NCBI GenBank assembly: GCA_041908585.1
Contig: JAYRFB010000165.1
Location: 1-16,603, forward strand
Source of the DNA: CAINDZ01 sp041908585
Lineage (GTDB): Bacteria; Krumholzibacteriota; Krumholzibacteriia; LZORAL124-64-63
Direction of reading: 5' to 3'
DNA: 16,603 nt
The position numbers and the translations under genes were made by a program. This document shows, piece by piece, positions 1 through 7,201 of this stretch. The notes under the pieces were generated by a model. That model saw only the letters and a list, made by a program, of their open reading frames with translations, did no database searches and was not told the origin of the DNA. Position 1 is the stretch's first letter. Each line of letters opens with the position of its first letter.

Positions 1-1
1 C

Positions 2-115
2 AGCCTGGCGGCGCTGGCTGCCGCCTGGCAGTCCGGGGCCACCGTCGTCCGCGTACACGACGTGGCCGCGTCGCGGCAGTTCCTGGACGTGCTGGCGGCG
101 ATCGCCGGCACCTGA
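2..115 (+). CDS. folP: dihydropteroate synthase, C-terminal end (partial)
   Basis: Only the last 37 codons are in the window; the frame is open from the left edge to TGA 113-115. The visible segment contains GATVVRVHDVAAS followed by a short helix ending in LAAIAG. This matches the last strand and helix of the dihydropteroate synthase TIM barrel, where the conserved (I/V)(V/L)RVHDV motif helps bind the pterin pyrophosphate. The enzyme joins 6-hydroxymethyl-7,8-dihydropterin pyrophosphate to p-aminobenzoate in folate synthesis. The next gene is cdaA, and a folP-cdaA order is common in bacteria, which supports the call. The start, the catalytic loops and the full length lie outside the window. 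Confidence 0.85.
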   Translation, partial: SLAALAAAWQSGATVVRVHDVAASRQFLDVLAAIAGT

Positions 116-158
116 ACGCCGGCGTTCCGCTTTTCACCGTTGAGCGGCCCGCGGGCCG
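114..158. repeat. two perfect 14-bp palindromes in the folP-cdaA gap
   Basis: GAACGCCGGCGTTC (114-127) and CGGCCCGCGGGCCG (145-158) are each their own reverse complement, and they occupy much of the 59-bp gap before cdaA. The first overlaps the folP stop codon. It could fold as a 5-bp stem with a CCGG loop followed by CGCTTTT, so it might be a weak terminator or a processing signal. The second could be a dyad operator or chance in GC-rich DNA. The palindromes themselves are certain; their role is not. Confidence 0.5.
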
Positions 159-174
159 ATGCTAGGTTGTGCCC

Positions 175-1032
175 ATGTGGGAAAAGGTCTCCGGCAGCAT
201 CTTCATCGACGTCCTCGATATCCTCATCGTGGCCTACCTGCTCTACCGCCTGATCGTGTTCATCAAGGACACGCGGGTGATCCAGATGTTCGTCGGACTC
301 GGGCTGTTGCTGGTGCTGTCGTTCGTCGCCCAGACCCTGGGCATGATGGTGGTCGGCCGCATCATCGGCACGCTGCAGACGGTCTGGGTCGTGGCGTTCA
401 TCATCATCTTCCAGCCCGAGCTCAGGTCGGCGTTGACCACGCTGGGCCTTGGTCACGGGATCATCTTCAACCGCCAGCGCGAGATACCCGCCGAGCAGGA
501 GCTGCTGAAGGCGGTGACCCGCCTGTCCAAGCGCGGGCTCGGCGCGTTGATCGTGATCGAGCGCGAGGTGCGCCTGAACGACTGGGTCCAGAAGGGCGTG
601 ACCCTCGACGCCGAGATCACGGCGGCGACACTCGAGGCGATCTTCACCGTGCCCGGGCCGCTGCACGACGGGGCCGTGATCATCAGCGGCAGCCGGATCG
701 CGGCGGCCGCCGTGATCCTGCCGATCACCGAGCGCGAGGAGCTGGGCTACGTGCTGGGCACGCGGCACCGCGCCGCCATCGGCATCAGCGAGCAGTCGGA
801 CGCGATCGTGCTGGTGGTCTCCGAGGAGACGCGGGCGATCAGCCTCGTATTCGGCGGCCACATCCGCCGTGGGCTGACGCCGGACGAGCTGACGGCCGAA
901 CTGGAGCGGGTCTACCGGCGCCAGGCCAGTCCCGCGCGCCGCAACCGCCGCGCCAGCGACCGCGCCGCCGAGGCCGCGGCGGCCGAGCCCGCCCGCGGCG
1001 GCGCCGGTGCCACACCCGGCCCGCAGTCCTGA
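175..1032 (+). CDS. cdaA: diadenylate cyclase CdaA, membrane-bound (c-di-AMP synthase)
   Basis: This enzyme condenses two ATP molecules to cyclic di-AMP, a second messenger for potassium/osmotic balance and cell-wall homeostasis. The protein is 285 residues, normal for CdaA. Three hydrophobic helices fill roughly residues 10-85, followed by the cytosolic DAC (DisA_N) domain. The two signature motifs are intact: DGA at 165-167 (in LHDGAVI) and RHR at 197-199, followed by the usual AAIGISEQSDA. The last ~35 residues are an Arg/Ala-rich, probably disordered tail. I chose ATG 175, which gives MWEK and has a weak AGG 8 nt upstream. GTG 169 is in frame only two codons earlier and cannot be excluded. 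It follows folP by about 60 bp, so co-transcription is likely. No cdaR-like gene follows; the next gene is convergent aroC. Confidence 0.93.
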   Translation: MWEKVSGSIFIDVLDILIVAYLLYRLIVFIKDTRVIQMFVGLGLLLVLSFVAQTLGMMVVGRIIGTLQTVWVVAFIIIFQPELRSALTTLGLGHGIIFNRQREIPAEQELLKAVTRLSKRGLGALIVIEREVRLNDWVQKGVTLDAEITAATLEAIFTVPGPLHDGAVIISGSRIAAAAVILPITEREELGYVLGTRHRAAIGISEQSDAIVLVVSEETRAISLVFGGHIRRGLTPDELTAELERVYRRQASPARRNRRASDRAAEAAAAEPARGGAGATPGPQS

Positions 1033-1045
1033 GCCCGGGCTCCCT

Positions 1046-1083
1046 GCCGGCGAACCGCCTTGCGGCGGCCCCTCACCGCCGGC
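1046..1083. terminator. nested inverted repeat between convergent cdaA and aroC
   Basis: The outer arms GCCGGCG (1046-1052) and CGCCGGC (1077-1083) enclose an inner CCGCC/GGCGG hairpin with a TTGC loop (1055-1068). It sits in the 63-bp gap between two stop codons that face each other, the expected place for a shared bidirectional terminator. There is no U-tract on either side, so it is not a standard intrinsic terminator. The symmetry is visible; the function is inferred from position. Confidence 0.35.
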
Positions 1084-1095
1084 TACTCCGCACCT

Positions 1096-2220
1096 TCACG
1101 CCCGGGCGCCAGGTCCCCTGGGCACCTGGGCGAGCGACGCCTGGATGAGCGACGCCTGGATGAGCGCCAGGTCCGCCAGCACGACCGCGGCCATGGCCTC
1201 GACGATCGGCACCGCGCGAGGCAGCACGCAGGGATCGTGGCGGCCGGCGCCCGCCAGGTCCAGCTCCCCGCCATCGTAGCCGGCGGTGCGCTGCGCGCGC
1301 GCGATGCTGGCCGGCGGCTTGAAGGCGACGCGGAACGTCACCGGTTCACCGTTGCTGATCCCGCCCTGCACGCCGCCGCTGCGGTTGGTGGCCGTGCCCA
1401 GGCCGCCGTCGCGCGGCACGAAGAGGTCGTTGTGCTCCGAGCCGCGCAGCGCCGCCCCGGCGAAGCCCGAGCCCACCTCGAACCCCTTGGTGGCCGGCAG
1501 CGACAGGAAGGCACGGGCCAGCAGGGCCTCCAGCTTGTCGAAGACGGGCTCTCCCCAGCCCGGTGGGAGCCCACGGCAGGCGCCGGCGATCACGCCGCCG
1601 ACCGAGTCGCCGTCGGCTTTCGCAGCCAGGATGGCCGCTTCGAGGCTCGGGGCCAGCGCGGGGTCCGGACAACGCGTCGGGTGGGCGTCCACCTCCGCGT
1701 GGGTGACGGCAAGAGGGTCGACGGCTGCCGGCCCCAGCCCGGCCACCTGCTCAACCCAGGCCACGACCTCGACGCCGTGCGCCGCCCGCAGCCAGTGCGC
1801 GGCGATGGCGCCAGCCGCCACCCGCCCCACCGTCTCGCGCGCGCTGGCGCGACCGCCACCCGAGGCCGGACGCAGGCCGTACTTGCGCTGCACCGTGTAG
1901 TCGGCGTGCGAGGGCCGGGGCGCCGCCGCCAGCGCGGCGTAGTCCTGCGGTCGCTTGTCGGCGTTGCGCACCACGAGGGCGATGGGTGTACCCAGGGTCA
2001 GGCCGCCCTCGACGCCGGAGAGGATCTCGACCCGGTCGGGCTCCGCGCGCGCGGTGGTCAGGGCGCCCTGGCCGGGGCGCCGCCGGTCCAGCTGGGCCTG
2101 GACGACGGCCTCGTCCAGGGGCAGCCCCGGGGGGCAGCCGTCGACGACCGCCCCGACCGCCGGGCCGTGCGATTCGCCGAAGGTCGTGACGCGGAACAGG
2201 CGGCCGATGGTGCTGGACAT
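1096..2220 (-). CDS. aroC: chorismate synthase
   Basis: This enzyme converts 5-enolpyruvylshikimate-3-phosphate to chorismate using reduced FMN, the last shikimate step and the branch point to Trp, Phe/Tyr and folate. At 374 residues it has the usual size. Visible signatures are FGESHG (14-19), RPSHADYT (102-109, with a conserved His), the RASARETVGRVAAGAIA stretch (124-140), NRSGGVQGG (279-287) and GRHDPCVLPRAVPIVEAMA (326-344). The start is ATG (complement of 2218-2220) with AGGAG four bases upstream (complement of 2225-2229). The C-terminus contains a small tandem duplication (SLIQASLIQAS region) caused by a 15-bp repeat. It is convergent with cdaA and divergent from the asparagine-synthase-like gene. 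Its product feeds TrpE/TrpG, encoded about 8 kb away. Confidence 0.97.
   Translation of the reverse strand: MSSTIGRLFRVTTFGESHGPAVGAVVDGCPPGLPLDEAVVQAQLDRRRPGQGALTTARAEPDRVEILSGVEGGLTLGTPIALVVRNADKRPQDYAALAAAPRPSHADYTVQRKYGLRPASGGGRASARETVGRVAAGAIAAHWLRAAHGVEVVAWVEQVAGLGPAAVDPLAVTHAEVDAHPTRCPDPALAPSLEAAILAAKADGDSVGGVIAGACRGLPPGWGEPVFDKLEALLARAFLSLPATKGFEVGSGFAGAALRGSEHNDLFVPRDGGLGTATNRSGGVQGGISNGEPVTFRVAFKPPASIARAQRTAGYDGGELDLAGAGRHDPCVLPRAVPIVEAMAAVVLADLALIQASLIQASLAQVPRGPGARA
1132..1166. repeat. 15-bp tandem repeat inside the 3' end of aroC
   Basis: GAGCGACGCCTGGAT occurs at 1132-1146 and again directly at 1147-1161, with GAGCG of a third copy at 1162-1166. The unit length keeps the reading frame. 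On the coding strand it duplicates five residues near the AroC C-terminus (about residues 352-364). It looks like a slippage or replication duplication in a tolerant tail. Confidence 0.85.
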
Positions 2221-2331
2221 GGGGCTCCTGGGGCGCGGGGTGGAGGTCGCTGGGCCGTCCCGGGTCGATGATGCCAGAGCGCCGGCGCATTCGCAATGGC
2301 CGCTGCGGGACAGCGATCCGGAGCGCCCGAC

Positions 2332-2360
2332 TGGTCAACTCGCTGTGACAGGAATATGAT
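2332..2360 (+). promoter_or_regulatory. putative sigma70 promoter of the asparagine-synthase-like gene
   Basis: TGGTCA (2332-2337, four of six matches to TTGACA) and TATGAT (2355-2360, five of six to TATAAT) are separated by exactly 17 bp. They lie in the 188-bp gap between the divergent aroC and the gene starting at 2409. The predicted transcription start is near 2367, just before the hairpin at 2373-2400. Promoter rules outside well-studied bacteria are uncertain, so this is a candidate. Confidence 0.4.
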
Positions 2361-2372
2361 GAGGGCGATATC

Positions 2373-2400
2373 ATCCCGGCCCGGACTCCGCGGCCGGGAT
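2373..2400. repeat. 9-bp inverted repeat at the 5' end of the asparagine-synthase-like transcript
   Basis: ATCCCGGCC (2373-2381) and GGCCGGGAT (2392-2400) are perfect reverse complements around a 10-nt spacer. The structure lies between the candidate promoter and the GTG at 2409, where a ribosome binding site would be expected. As RNA it could limit ribosome access; as DNA it could be a dyad operator. A short CCCTTT follows, too weak for a convincing terminator. Confidence 0.5.
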
Positions 2401-2408
2401 CACCCTTT

Positions 2409-4361
2409 GTGTCCGGCGGGAACGGTGGGCACGCTTTGGCCGGGATCTTCCTCGTCTTCGATCCGCGTGGGCTCCCCGCCCACCGCCGCGAGGCGTTTCA
2501 CCGTCGGGTGAAGGCGCTGGCCGGTCGCCTGCCCGGCGACCGCCTGGAGTCCGGCGACAACGAGGTCGCCGCCGTCGCCGCGATCCATCATGGCCATTTC
2601 GCCTCGGGTGGCGTGGCGACGGCCGGCACGGTACTCGTTGCGGCCAGCGGCACCTGCTGGCGCGCCGGCAGCGAGGCGCTGGAGTCGCCGGCGGAGATGG
2701 CCGCCGCGGACCGCGCCCCCGGCAGCGACGGCGCCCCCGAGCGTCACGGCGTGTTCGCGCTGGCCCGGGCGGATGCCGCGACCGGCACGCTTGTTGTCCA
2801 GAGCGACCGATTCGGCGCCCACGCAATCTATTGGCGGCAGCACGAGGGGACGACGCTGGTGTCGTCCGAGCTCCGGTTCCTGGCCGAACCCGGTCAGGAT
2901 GCGCCAGACGTCGAGGTGCTGGCCGAACTGCTGAGGTTCGCGTTCACCCCGGGCGACCGCACCCTGATCGCCGGCGTGCACCGCCTGCCGGCGCACCACG
3001 TCCTGGCGGCAGCCGCCGGTGGCTGCCGGCAGCTCGCGTTGCCGCGGGTGCCGGGGGCGCACGAGCGCCCCGTGGACGACGGCGTGGTGCGTGAACTGGA
3101 CGGGATGGTGGCGCGCGGCATGCGCAGGCATCGGCTTGTGCCCGGATCGCCCGGTCGCGGCGCGTACAGCGTCGCCCTGAGCGGTGGGCTCGATTCGCGC
3201 CTGGTGGCGGGCGCCGCGCTTCGCGAGGGACTGAGTCTGCGGAGCTTCACCGCCGGTGAGCCCGACTCGCTGGAGGTCGCGACGGCCGCCCGGGTGGCCG
3301 AGGCCTTGGGCCTCCCGCATGAGCGGCTGTTGATCGACGGCGCGTCGATGCCGGACTGGTTCGCGCCGGCCACCTGGTTTACGGAGGGGCGGACCGGCAT
3401 CGACCACATGCACTACCTGGGACCTGCACTGTCGGGCGCGCTCCCGGCCGGTCCGCAGCTGCACGGGCTCATCGGGGAGGGGATCATCGGCGGCTACGAG
3501 GAGCGCCTGCACCTCCTGGACGCCACACCCGCCGCGCGGCTCCAGGCCAGCCGCGACGCCATCAAGGACGCGATCTGGTGGCCCGCCGGGCGCGCGCGCC
3601 AGGCGCTGGCCCCGCCGCTCGCCGACGCAATGGAAGCCTCCCGCGAGCGCCTGCTGGAAGCCCAGCAGCGCAAGCTGTGGCGGTCGGGCTCGTTCGCCGA
3701 GACGGTCGAGTTCACCTTCGAGACGGTGACCGTGGGCTTCCGGGTCCCGAACCTGGTCAGCCAGATCACCCCCTGGACCGATGTCGTCTCGCCGTTCCTG
3801 GACGGCGAGATCATGGCGTTCGCCCGCACGCTCGCACCCGAGGGACTGGCCGACCGCAATCTCCAGATCCGCTGGGGCCTGGATTGCATGCCGAACTTCG
3901 ACGCGGTGCCTCGGCTGAAGGACGGCGTCCTGATCCCGGTGCGGGCAGGCATACCGCACTACTACGACGAGGCGATCGGGCGCATCTGGCGTCGGCGCAG
4001 GGTCCACCAGCTCATGTGCCGGCTCAGCGGGGGCCGCATCAATCCCCGCGAGACGGGCTCGTTCCCCTATTTCGGCCAGTGGTACCGTCGTTGGCCGCGG
4101 GTCCGGCGCTACATCGACGGGATCCTGCTGTCCGAACAGTCGCTCGATCGCGGGTTGTGGCGGCGCGAGGGCGTCGCTGCCCTGCTGGGCGACCTGCGGC
4201 ACGGCCGTGAGGTCTGGCCTGCCATCGGCACCATCCTGCTGAGCGAGATGCTCCTGCGGCAATGGTGTGACGGGACCGATCGCCCCGCCGACCTGGTCAC
4301 GCCCCTGCTTGCCGCCGCATCGCACGCCGGCCCCGCCGGGTCCGGCACCGAGAATTCGTGA
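2409..4361 (+). CDS. asparagine-synthase-like ATP-dependent amidotransferase-fold protein lacking the glutaminase cysteine
   Basis: This two-domain protein resembles class B asparagine synthetases. The N-terminal half (to about residue 225) has a glutaminase-like fold, including SDRFGAHAIYW and a SSELRFLAE element. The C-terminal half has the ATP-pyrophosphatase P-loop SGGLDS at 258-263 and a VSPFLDGEIMAFAR segment. Total length is 650 residues from GTG 2409. True glutamine-dependent enzymes begin Met-Cys-Gly-Ile. Here the matching segment reads Leu-Ala-Gly-Ile-Phe, so the nucleophile is absent. TTG 2436 would start the protein exactly at Met-Ala-Gly-Ile-Phe with GGTGGG six bases upstream, and may be the real start; GTG 2409 has no visible ribosome binding site. 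Related proteins adenylate a carboxylate, as in beta-lactam synthetase and lasso-peptide cyclases, or sit in surface-polysaccharide loci. It stands alone, so its substrate cannot be inferred. Confidence 0.8.
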   Translation: MSGGNGGHALAGIFLVFDPRGLPAHRREAFHRRVKALAGRLPGDRLESGDNEVAAVAAIHHGHFASGGVATAGTVLVAASGTCWRAGSEALESPAEMAAADRAPGSDGAPERHGVFALARADAATGTLVVQSDRFGAHAIYWRQHEGTTLVSSELRFLAEPGQDAPDVEVLAELLRFAFTPGDRTLIAGVHRLPAHHVLAAAAGGCRQLALPRVPGAHERPVDDGVVRELDGMVARGMRRHRLVPGSPGRGAYSVALSGGLDSRLVAGAALREGLSLRSFTAGEPDSLEVATAARVAEALGLPHERLLIDGASMPDWFAPATWFTEGRTGIDHMHYLGPALSGALPAGPQLHGLIGEGIIGGYEERLHLLDATPAARLQASRDAIKDAIWWPAGRARQALAPPLADAMEASRERLLEAQQRKLWRSGSFAETVEFTFETVTVGFRVPNLVSQITPWTDVVSPFLDGEIMAFARTLAPEGLADRNLQIRWGLDCMPNFDAVPRLKDGVLIPVRAGIPHYYDEAIGRIWRRRRVHQLMCRLSGGRINPRETGSFPYFGQWYRRWPRVRRYIDGILLSEQSLDRGLWRREGVAALLGDLRHGREVWPAIGTILLSEMLLRQWCDGTDRPADLVTPLLAAASHAGPAGSGTENS

Positions 4362-4499
4362 CCAATCCGTGACCGCGGGCGGTTATCATTAGTCTCGGTA
4401 ACTCACGCGCTGCCGCGATGCGCGTGACCAGAACCCTGTCCCAAAGTGCCCGCCCACGGCCCTGCCGCCCGGGCCACCTCTACCGGGGAGATCCTCGCG

Positions 4500-7115
4500 A
4501 TGAACCGCAATCTTCGCCCGTTGCCCCGCCACCAGGCGCCGCGCCGACTTTGGCTGCCCGCCCTGTGCCTGCTCCTGCTCGCGACCGCCGCCATGGCGCC
4601 GGCCGCCCCCGCACCCGCCTGGGAGCCGATCTCGCCCGCCGCCCTGGCCGCTGCCCGCGCCCAGGCCCAGTGGCAGCCGGCGGTCTGGACCGACCACCCG
4701 GTCCGCATCGAGCTGGGCGACCGCGAGGAGCTCGAGGCCCTGCTTCGCGCCGTGCCGTTGAGCCGCTTCGGACGCGAGGACGTGCAGGTCACGTACGAAG
4801 GTCCGGATCGCAAGATCGAGAAGGTGGCAGTCCAGGTCCGCGTGACCGACCAGGAACATGCGGACCTGCTGGCAGCCGGCTGGCGGCCGGTGGTCCTGCG
4901 CGACCTCGATCGCGAGGGACGCGAGGCGGCCGAGAAGGCCTGGGCCGCGCGCGAGACGGCGCCGTCCGGCGAGAAGGTGTTCACCTTCCCCCTGAGCGTG
5001 TACCCGACGCACGCCGAGATCGGGCAGATCCTGGCTGACCTGGCGGCGGCACACCCGACGCGCGCCCGGACGTTCCAATGGGGCACCAGCATCCAGGGCC
5101 GCGCATTGTGGGGCATCGTGATCAGCGACAACGTCAACGACACCGAGGCCGAGCCCGAGGTGCGGCTGAGTTCGACCATGCACGGCGACGAGGTCACCGG
5201 CATGGTGCTGACGCTGGACTTCGCCAACTACCTGCTCAGCAACTACGGCGTGGCCGGGCGCGAGGATGTCACGAACCTGGTCGACAACTACGAGATCCAC
5301 CTGATGCCGGACCACAACCCGGACGGCACCTACCTTGTGCAGCGGTACAACGCGAACGGCGAGGACCTCAACCGGAACTTCCCCGAGCCCGCCGGCACGC
5401 ACCCGACGGTCGAGTCGGAGAACCAGTCGTTCATGGCCTACGCCAACGCGCACGATTTCGTGATCAGCGCCAACTACCACGGTGGCGCGCTGGTCATGAA
5501 CTACCTCTGGGACTGGACCTACACGCTGGCGCCGGACGATGCCGCGCTGCGCAAGCTGAGCCTGGAGTACTCGACCTACAACCTGCCGATGTACAACGGC
5601 TCCTTCCCGCAGGGCATCACCAACGGCGCCGACTGGTATGTGGCCACGGGCACGCTGCAGGACTGGAGCTACGACCAGACCGGGTGCATCGACACCACCA
5701 TCGAGGTCTCCAACACGAAGTGGCCCTCGGCCAGCACGCTCGTGACCTTCTGGAACGAGAATCGTGAAGGCATGATGCACTACGTCAAGGCCGCGCGGTA
5801 CGGCATCAACGGCGTGGTGACGGCCGGCGACACCGGCAATCCGCTCGAGGCCACCGTCACGATCACGGGCAACGACAAGGCCGTGACCACCGACGGCGAG
5901 CACGGCGACTACTACAAGCTGCTGGACAGCGGCACGTACCAGCTGACCTTCTCGGCGCCCGGCTACATCACGCAGACGATCAGCGGCGTCGCGACGACCT
6001 GGGGCACTCCCACGGTGCTCAACGTGGTGATGCAGCCGACCGCGCGCGGCGACGTGAGCGGCGTGGTGCTGGCGGTCGGCGGCGCACCGCTGGCTGCGAG
6101 CGTCCAGGTCTACACGCACCCGCTGAACGCCCTGGTGACCTCGGTCACCGCGGGCGCCGACGGCAGCTACGACGTCAACGACCTCGAGTACGGCGACTAC
6201 CGGCTGGTCTACACCTTCACCGGCCGCGCCACCGCCAACCAGGTCGTGACGGTGAATGCCGCGACGATCACCGCGCCGACGATGTACCTGGCGCAGTCGA
6301 TCACGATGACCCCGTTCGCGACGAACTTCGACGACGGGCAGGCGACGGGCTGGTCCGGCACCTGGGGGCTGCTGGCGCCGGGAGCCGACGGCACGGCCTG
6401 GGAGATGACGGACAGTCCGGTCGGCAACTACGTGAACAGCTCGACGAAATACTGCACGATGACGACCGGCGCCGACCTGTCCGACCTCGTCTCAGGCAGC
6501 CTGACCTACCGCGCCAAGTGGAACCTGGAGACCAACTGGGACGGCGTCCAGCTGCAGGTCTCGACGGGAGGCGGCCCGTGGACGCCGGTGGCCGCGACCC
6601 GCACCCAGGCTCCGAGCGGACAGGGCGTGCAGACCGTGGGCCCCTGGTACGAGGGCACGCAGGCTTCGTGGGTCACCGAGACGGTCGACCTGGCCCCTTG
6701 GCTGGGCCTGGGAGACGTCCGCTTCCAGTTCGTCCTGCGCACGGACTCCTCGACGGTCAGGGACGGCTTCCATTTCGACACCTTCCTGATCCAGGGCGTG
6801 GGGATCGACAACTCCAGCGGCGCGGGCGACCTGCCGGCGCTGACCCGGCTGGACGGGGTCCACCCCAACCCGTTCAACCCGTCCACGACGGTGCGCTTCG
6901 AGCTGGCCCGCGCCGGCCGCGCCGCGCTGCGCGTGTACGACCTGTCCGGGCGCCTGGTGCGCGAGCTGGTCGACGGGATCGTGGCCGCCGGTCCGCAGGC
7001 CGTGGCCTGGGACGGTCTCGACGCGCACGGCCAGCCCGCGTCGAGCGGCGTGTACCTGTTCCGGCTGTCGGCCGACGGCGTCGAGCAGTCGGTGAAGGCC
7101 TCGCTCGTCAAGTAG
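4500..7115 (+). CDS. secreted M14 (carboxypeptidase N/E-type) zinc carboxypeptidase with C-terminal sorting-like domain
   Basis: This is an exported peptidase predicted to remove C-terminal residues from peptides. I chose ATG 4500 (871 residues): GGGGAG lies nine bases upstream and it begins a classic signal peptide (basic PRHQAPRR, a Leu/Ala core, cleavage near residues 33-40). A propeptide-like region runs to about 165. The M14 domain spans about 167-430, with zinc ligands H228 and E231 (MHGDE) and H327 (NYHGG), N291-R292 in DLNRNFP, and catalytic E402 in TIEVSNTKWP. Two transthyretin/carboxypeptidase-regulatory-like beta domains follow (about 432-510 and 515-600), then a jelly-roll or MAM-like segment (605-765). 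A final FlgD/T9SS-type domain (781-871) contains HPNPFNPSTTVRFEL and ends SLVK. Downstream is a strong terminator, so it is probably monocistronic. All key catalytic residues are present; the substrate is unknown. Confidence 0.9.
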   Translation: MNRNLRPLPRHQAPRRLWLPALCLLLLATAAMAPAAPAPAWEPISPAALAAARAQAQWQPAVWTDHPVRIELGDREELEALLRAVPLSRFGREDVQVTYEGPDRKIEKVAVQVRVTDQEHADLLAAGWRPVVLRDLDREGREAAEKAWAARETAPSGEKVFTFPLSVYPTHAEIGQILADLAAAHPTRARTFQWGTSIQGRALWGIVISDNVNDTEAEPEVRLSSTMHGDEVTGMVLTLDFANYLLSNYGVAGREDVTNLVDNYEIHLMPDHNPDGTYLVQRYNANGEDLNRNFPEPAGTHPTVESENQSFMAYANAHDFVISANYHGGALVMNYLWDWTYTLAPDDAALRKLSLEYSTYNLPMYNGSFPQGITNGADWYVATGTLQDWSYDQTGCIDTTIEVSNTKWPSASTLVTFWNENREGMMHYVKAARYGINGVVTAGDTGNPLEATVTITGNDKAVTTDGEHGDYYKLLDSGTYQLTFSAPGYITQTISGVATTWGTPTVLNVVMQPTARGDVSGVVLAVGGAPLAASVQVYTHPLNALVTSVTAGADGSYDVNDLEYGDYRLVYTFTGRATANQVVTVNAATITAPTMYLAQSITMTPFATNFDDGQATGWSGTWGLLAPGADGTAWEMTDSPVGNYVNSSTKYCTMTTGADLSDLVSGSLTYRAKWNLETNWDGVQLQVSTGGGPWTPVAATRTQAPSGQGVQTVGPWYEGTQASWVTETVDLAPWLGLGDVRFQFVLRTDSSTVRDGFHFDTFLIQGVGIDNSSGAGDLPALTRLDGVHPNPFNPSTTVRFELARAGRAALRVYDLSGRLVRELVDGIVAAGPQAVAWDGLDAHGQPASSGVYLFRLSADGVEQSVKASLVK

Positions 7116-7138
7116 GGCCCTGACAGGGTCCGATGCGA

Positions 7139-7170
7139 GGAGGGACCGCCCGTCGGCGGTCCCTCCCGTT
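7139..7170 (+). terminator. strong hairpin terminator after the carboxypeptidase gene
   Basis: GGAGGGACCGCC (7139-7150) and GGCGGTCCCTCC (7155-7166) form a perfect 12-bp stem with a CGTC tetraloop, followed by CGTTTCC. It lies 23 bases after the stop codon and just before the convergent HDOD gene stop at 7202, so it may serve both strands. The U-run is short, but the stem is very stable. Confidence 0.8.
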
Positions 7171-7201
7171 TCCTGTGGCTGGCGCCATCGACGCGCCGAC
7201 G

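Noticed and set aside
140..168. TTGAGC-N17-TAGGTT as a promoter giving a leaderless cdaA transcript starting at ATG 175
   Set aside because: The -10 element matches only three of six consensus positions and the -35 overlaps a palindrome; folP-cdaA co-transcription is simpler.
4384..4389. TATCAT as a -10 element for the carboxypeptidase gene
   Set aside because: It is a good -10 match, but no acceptable -35 lies 16-18 bp upstream. The gene probably has a promoter in 4362-4499 that I cannot define.
2400..6119. Long minus-strand open frames opposite the asparagine-synthase-like and carboxypeptidase genes (about 640 and 575 codons)
   Set aside because: Their composition is shadow-like and they show no motifs, while the plus-strand frames carry clear catalytic residues and signal-peptide features.
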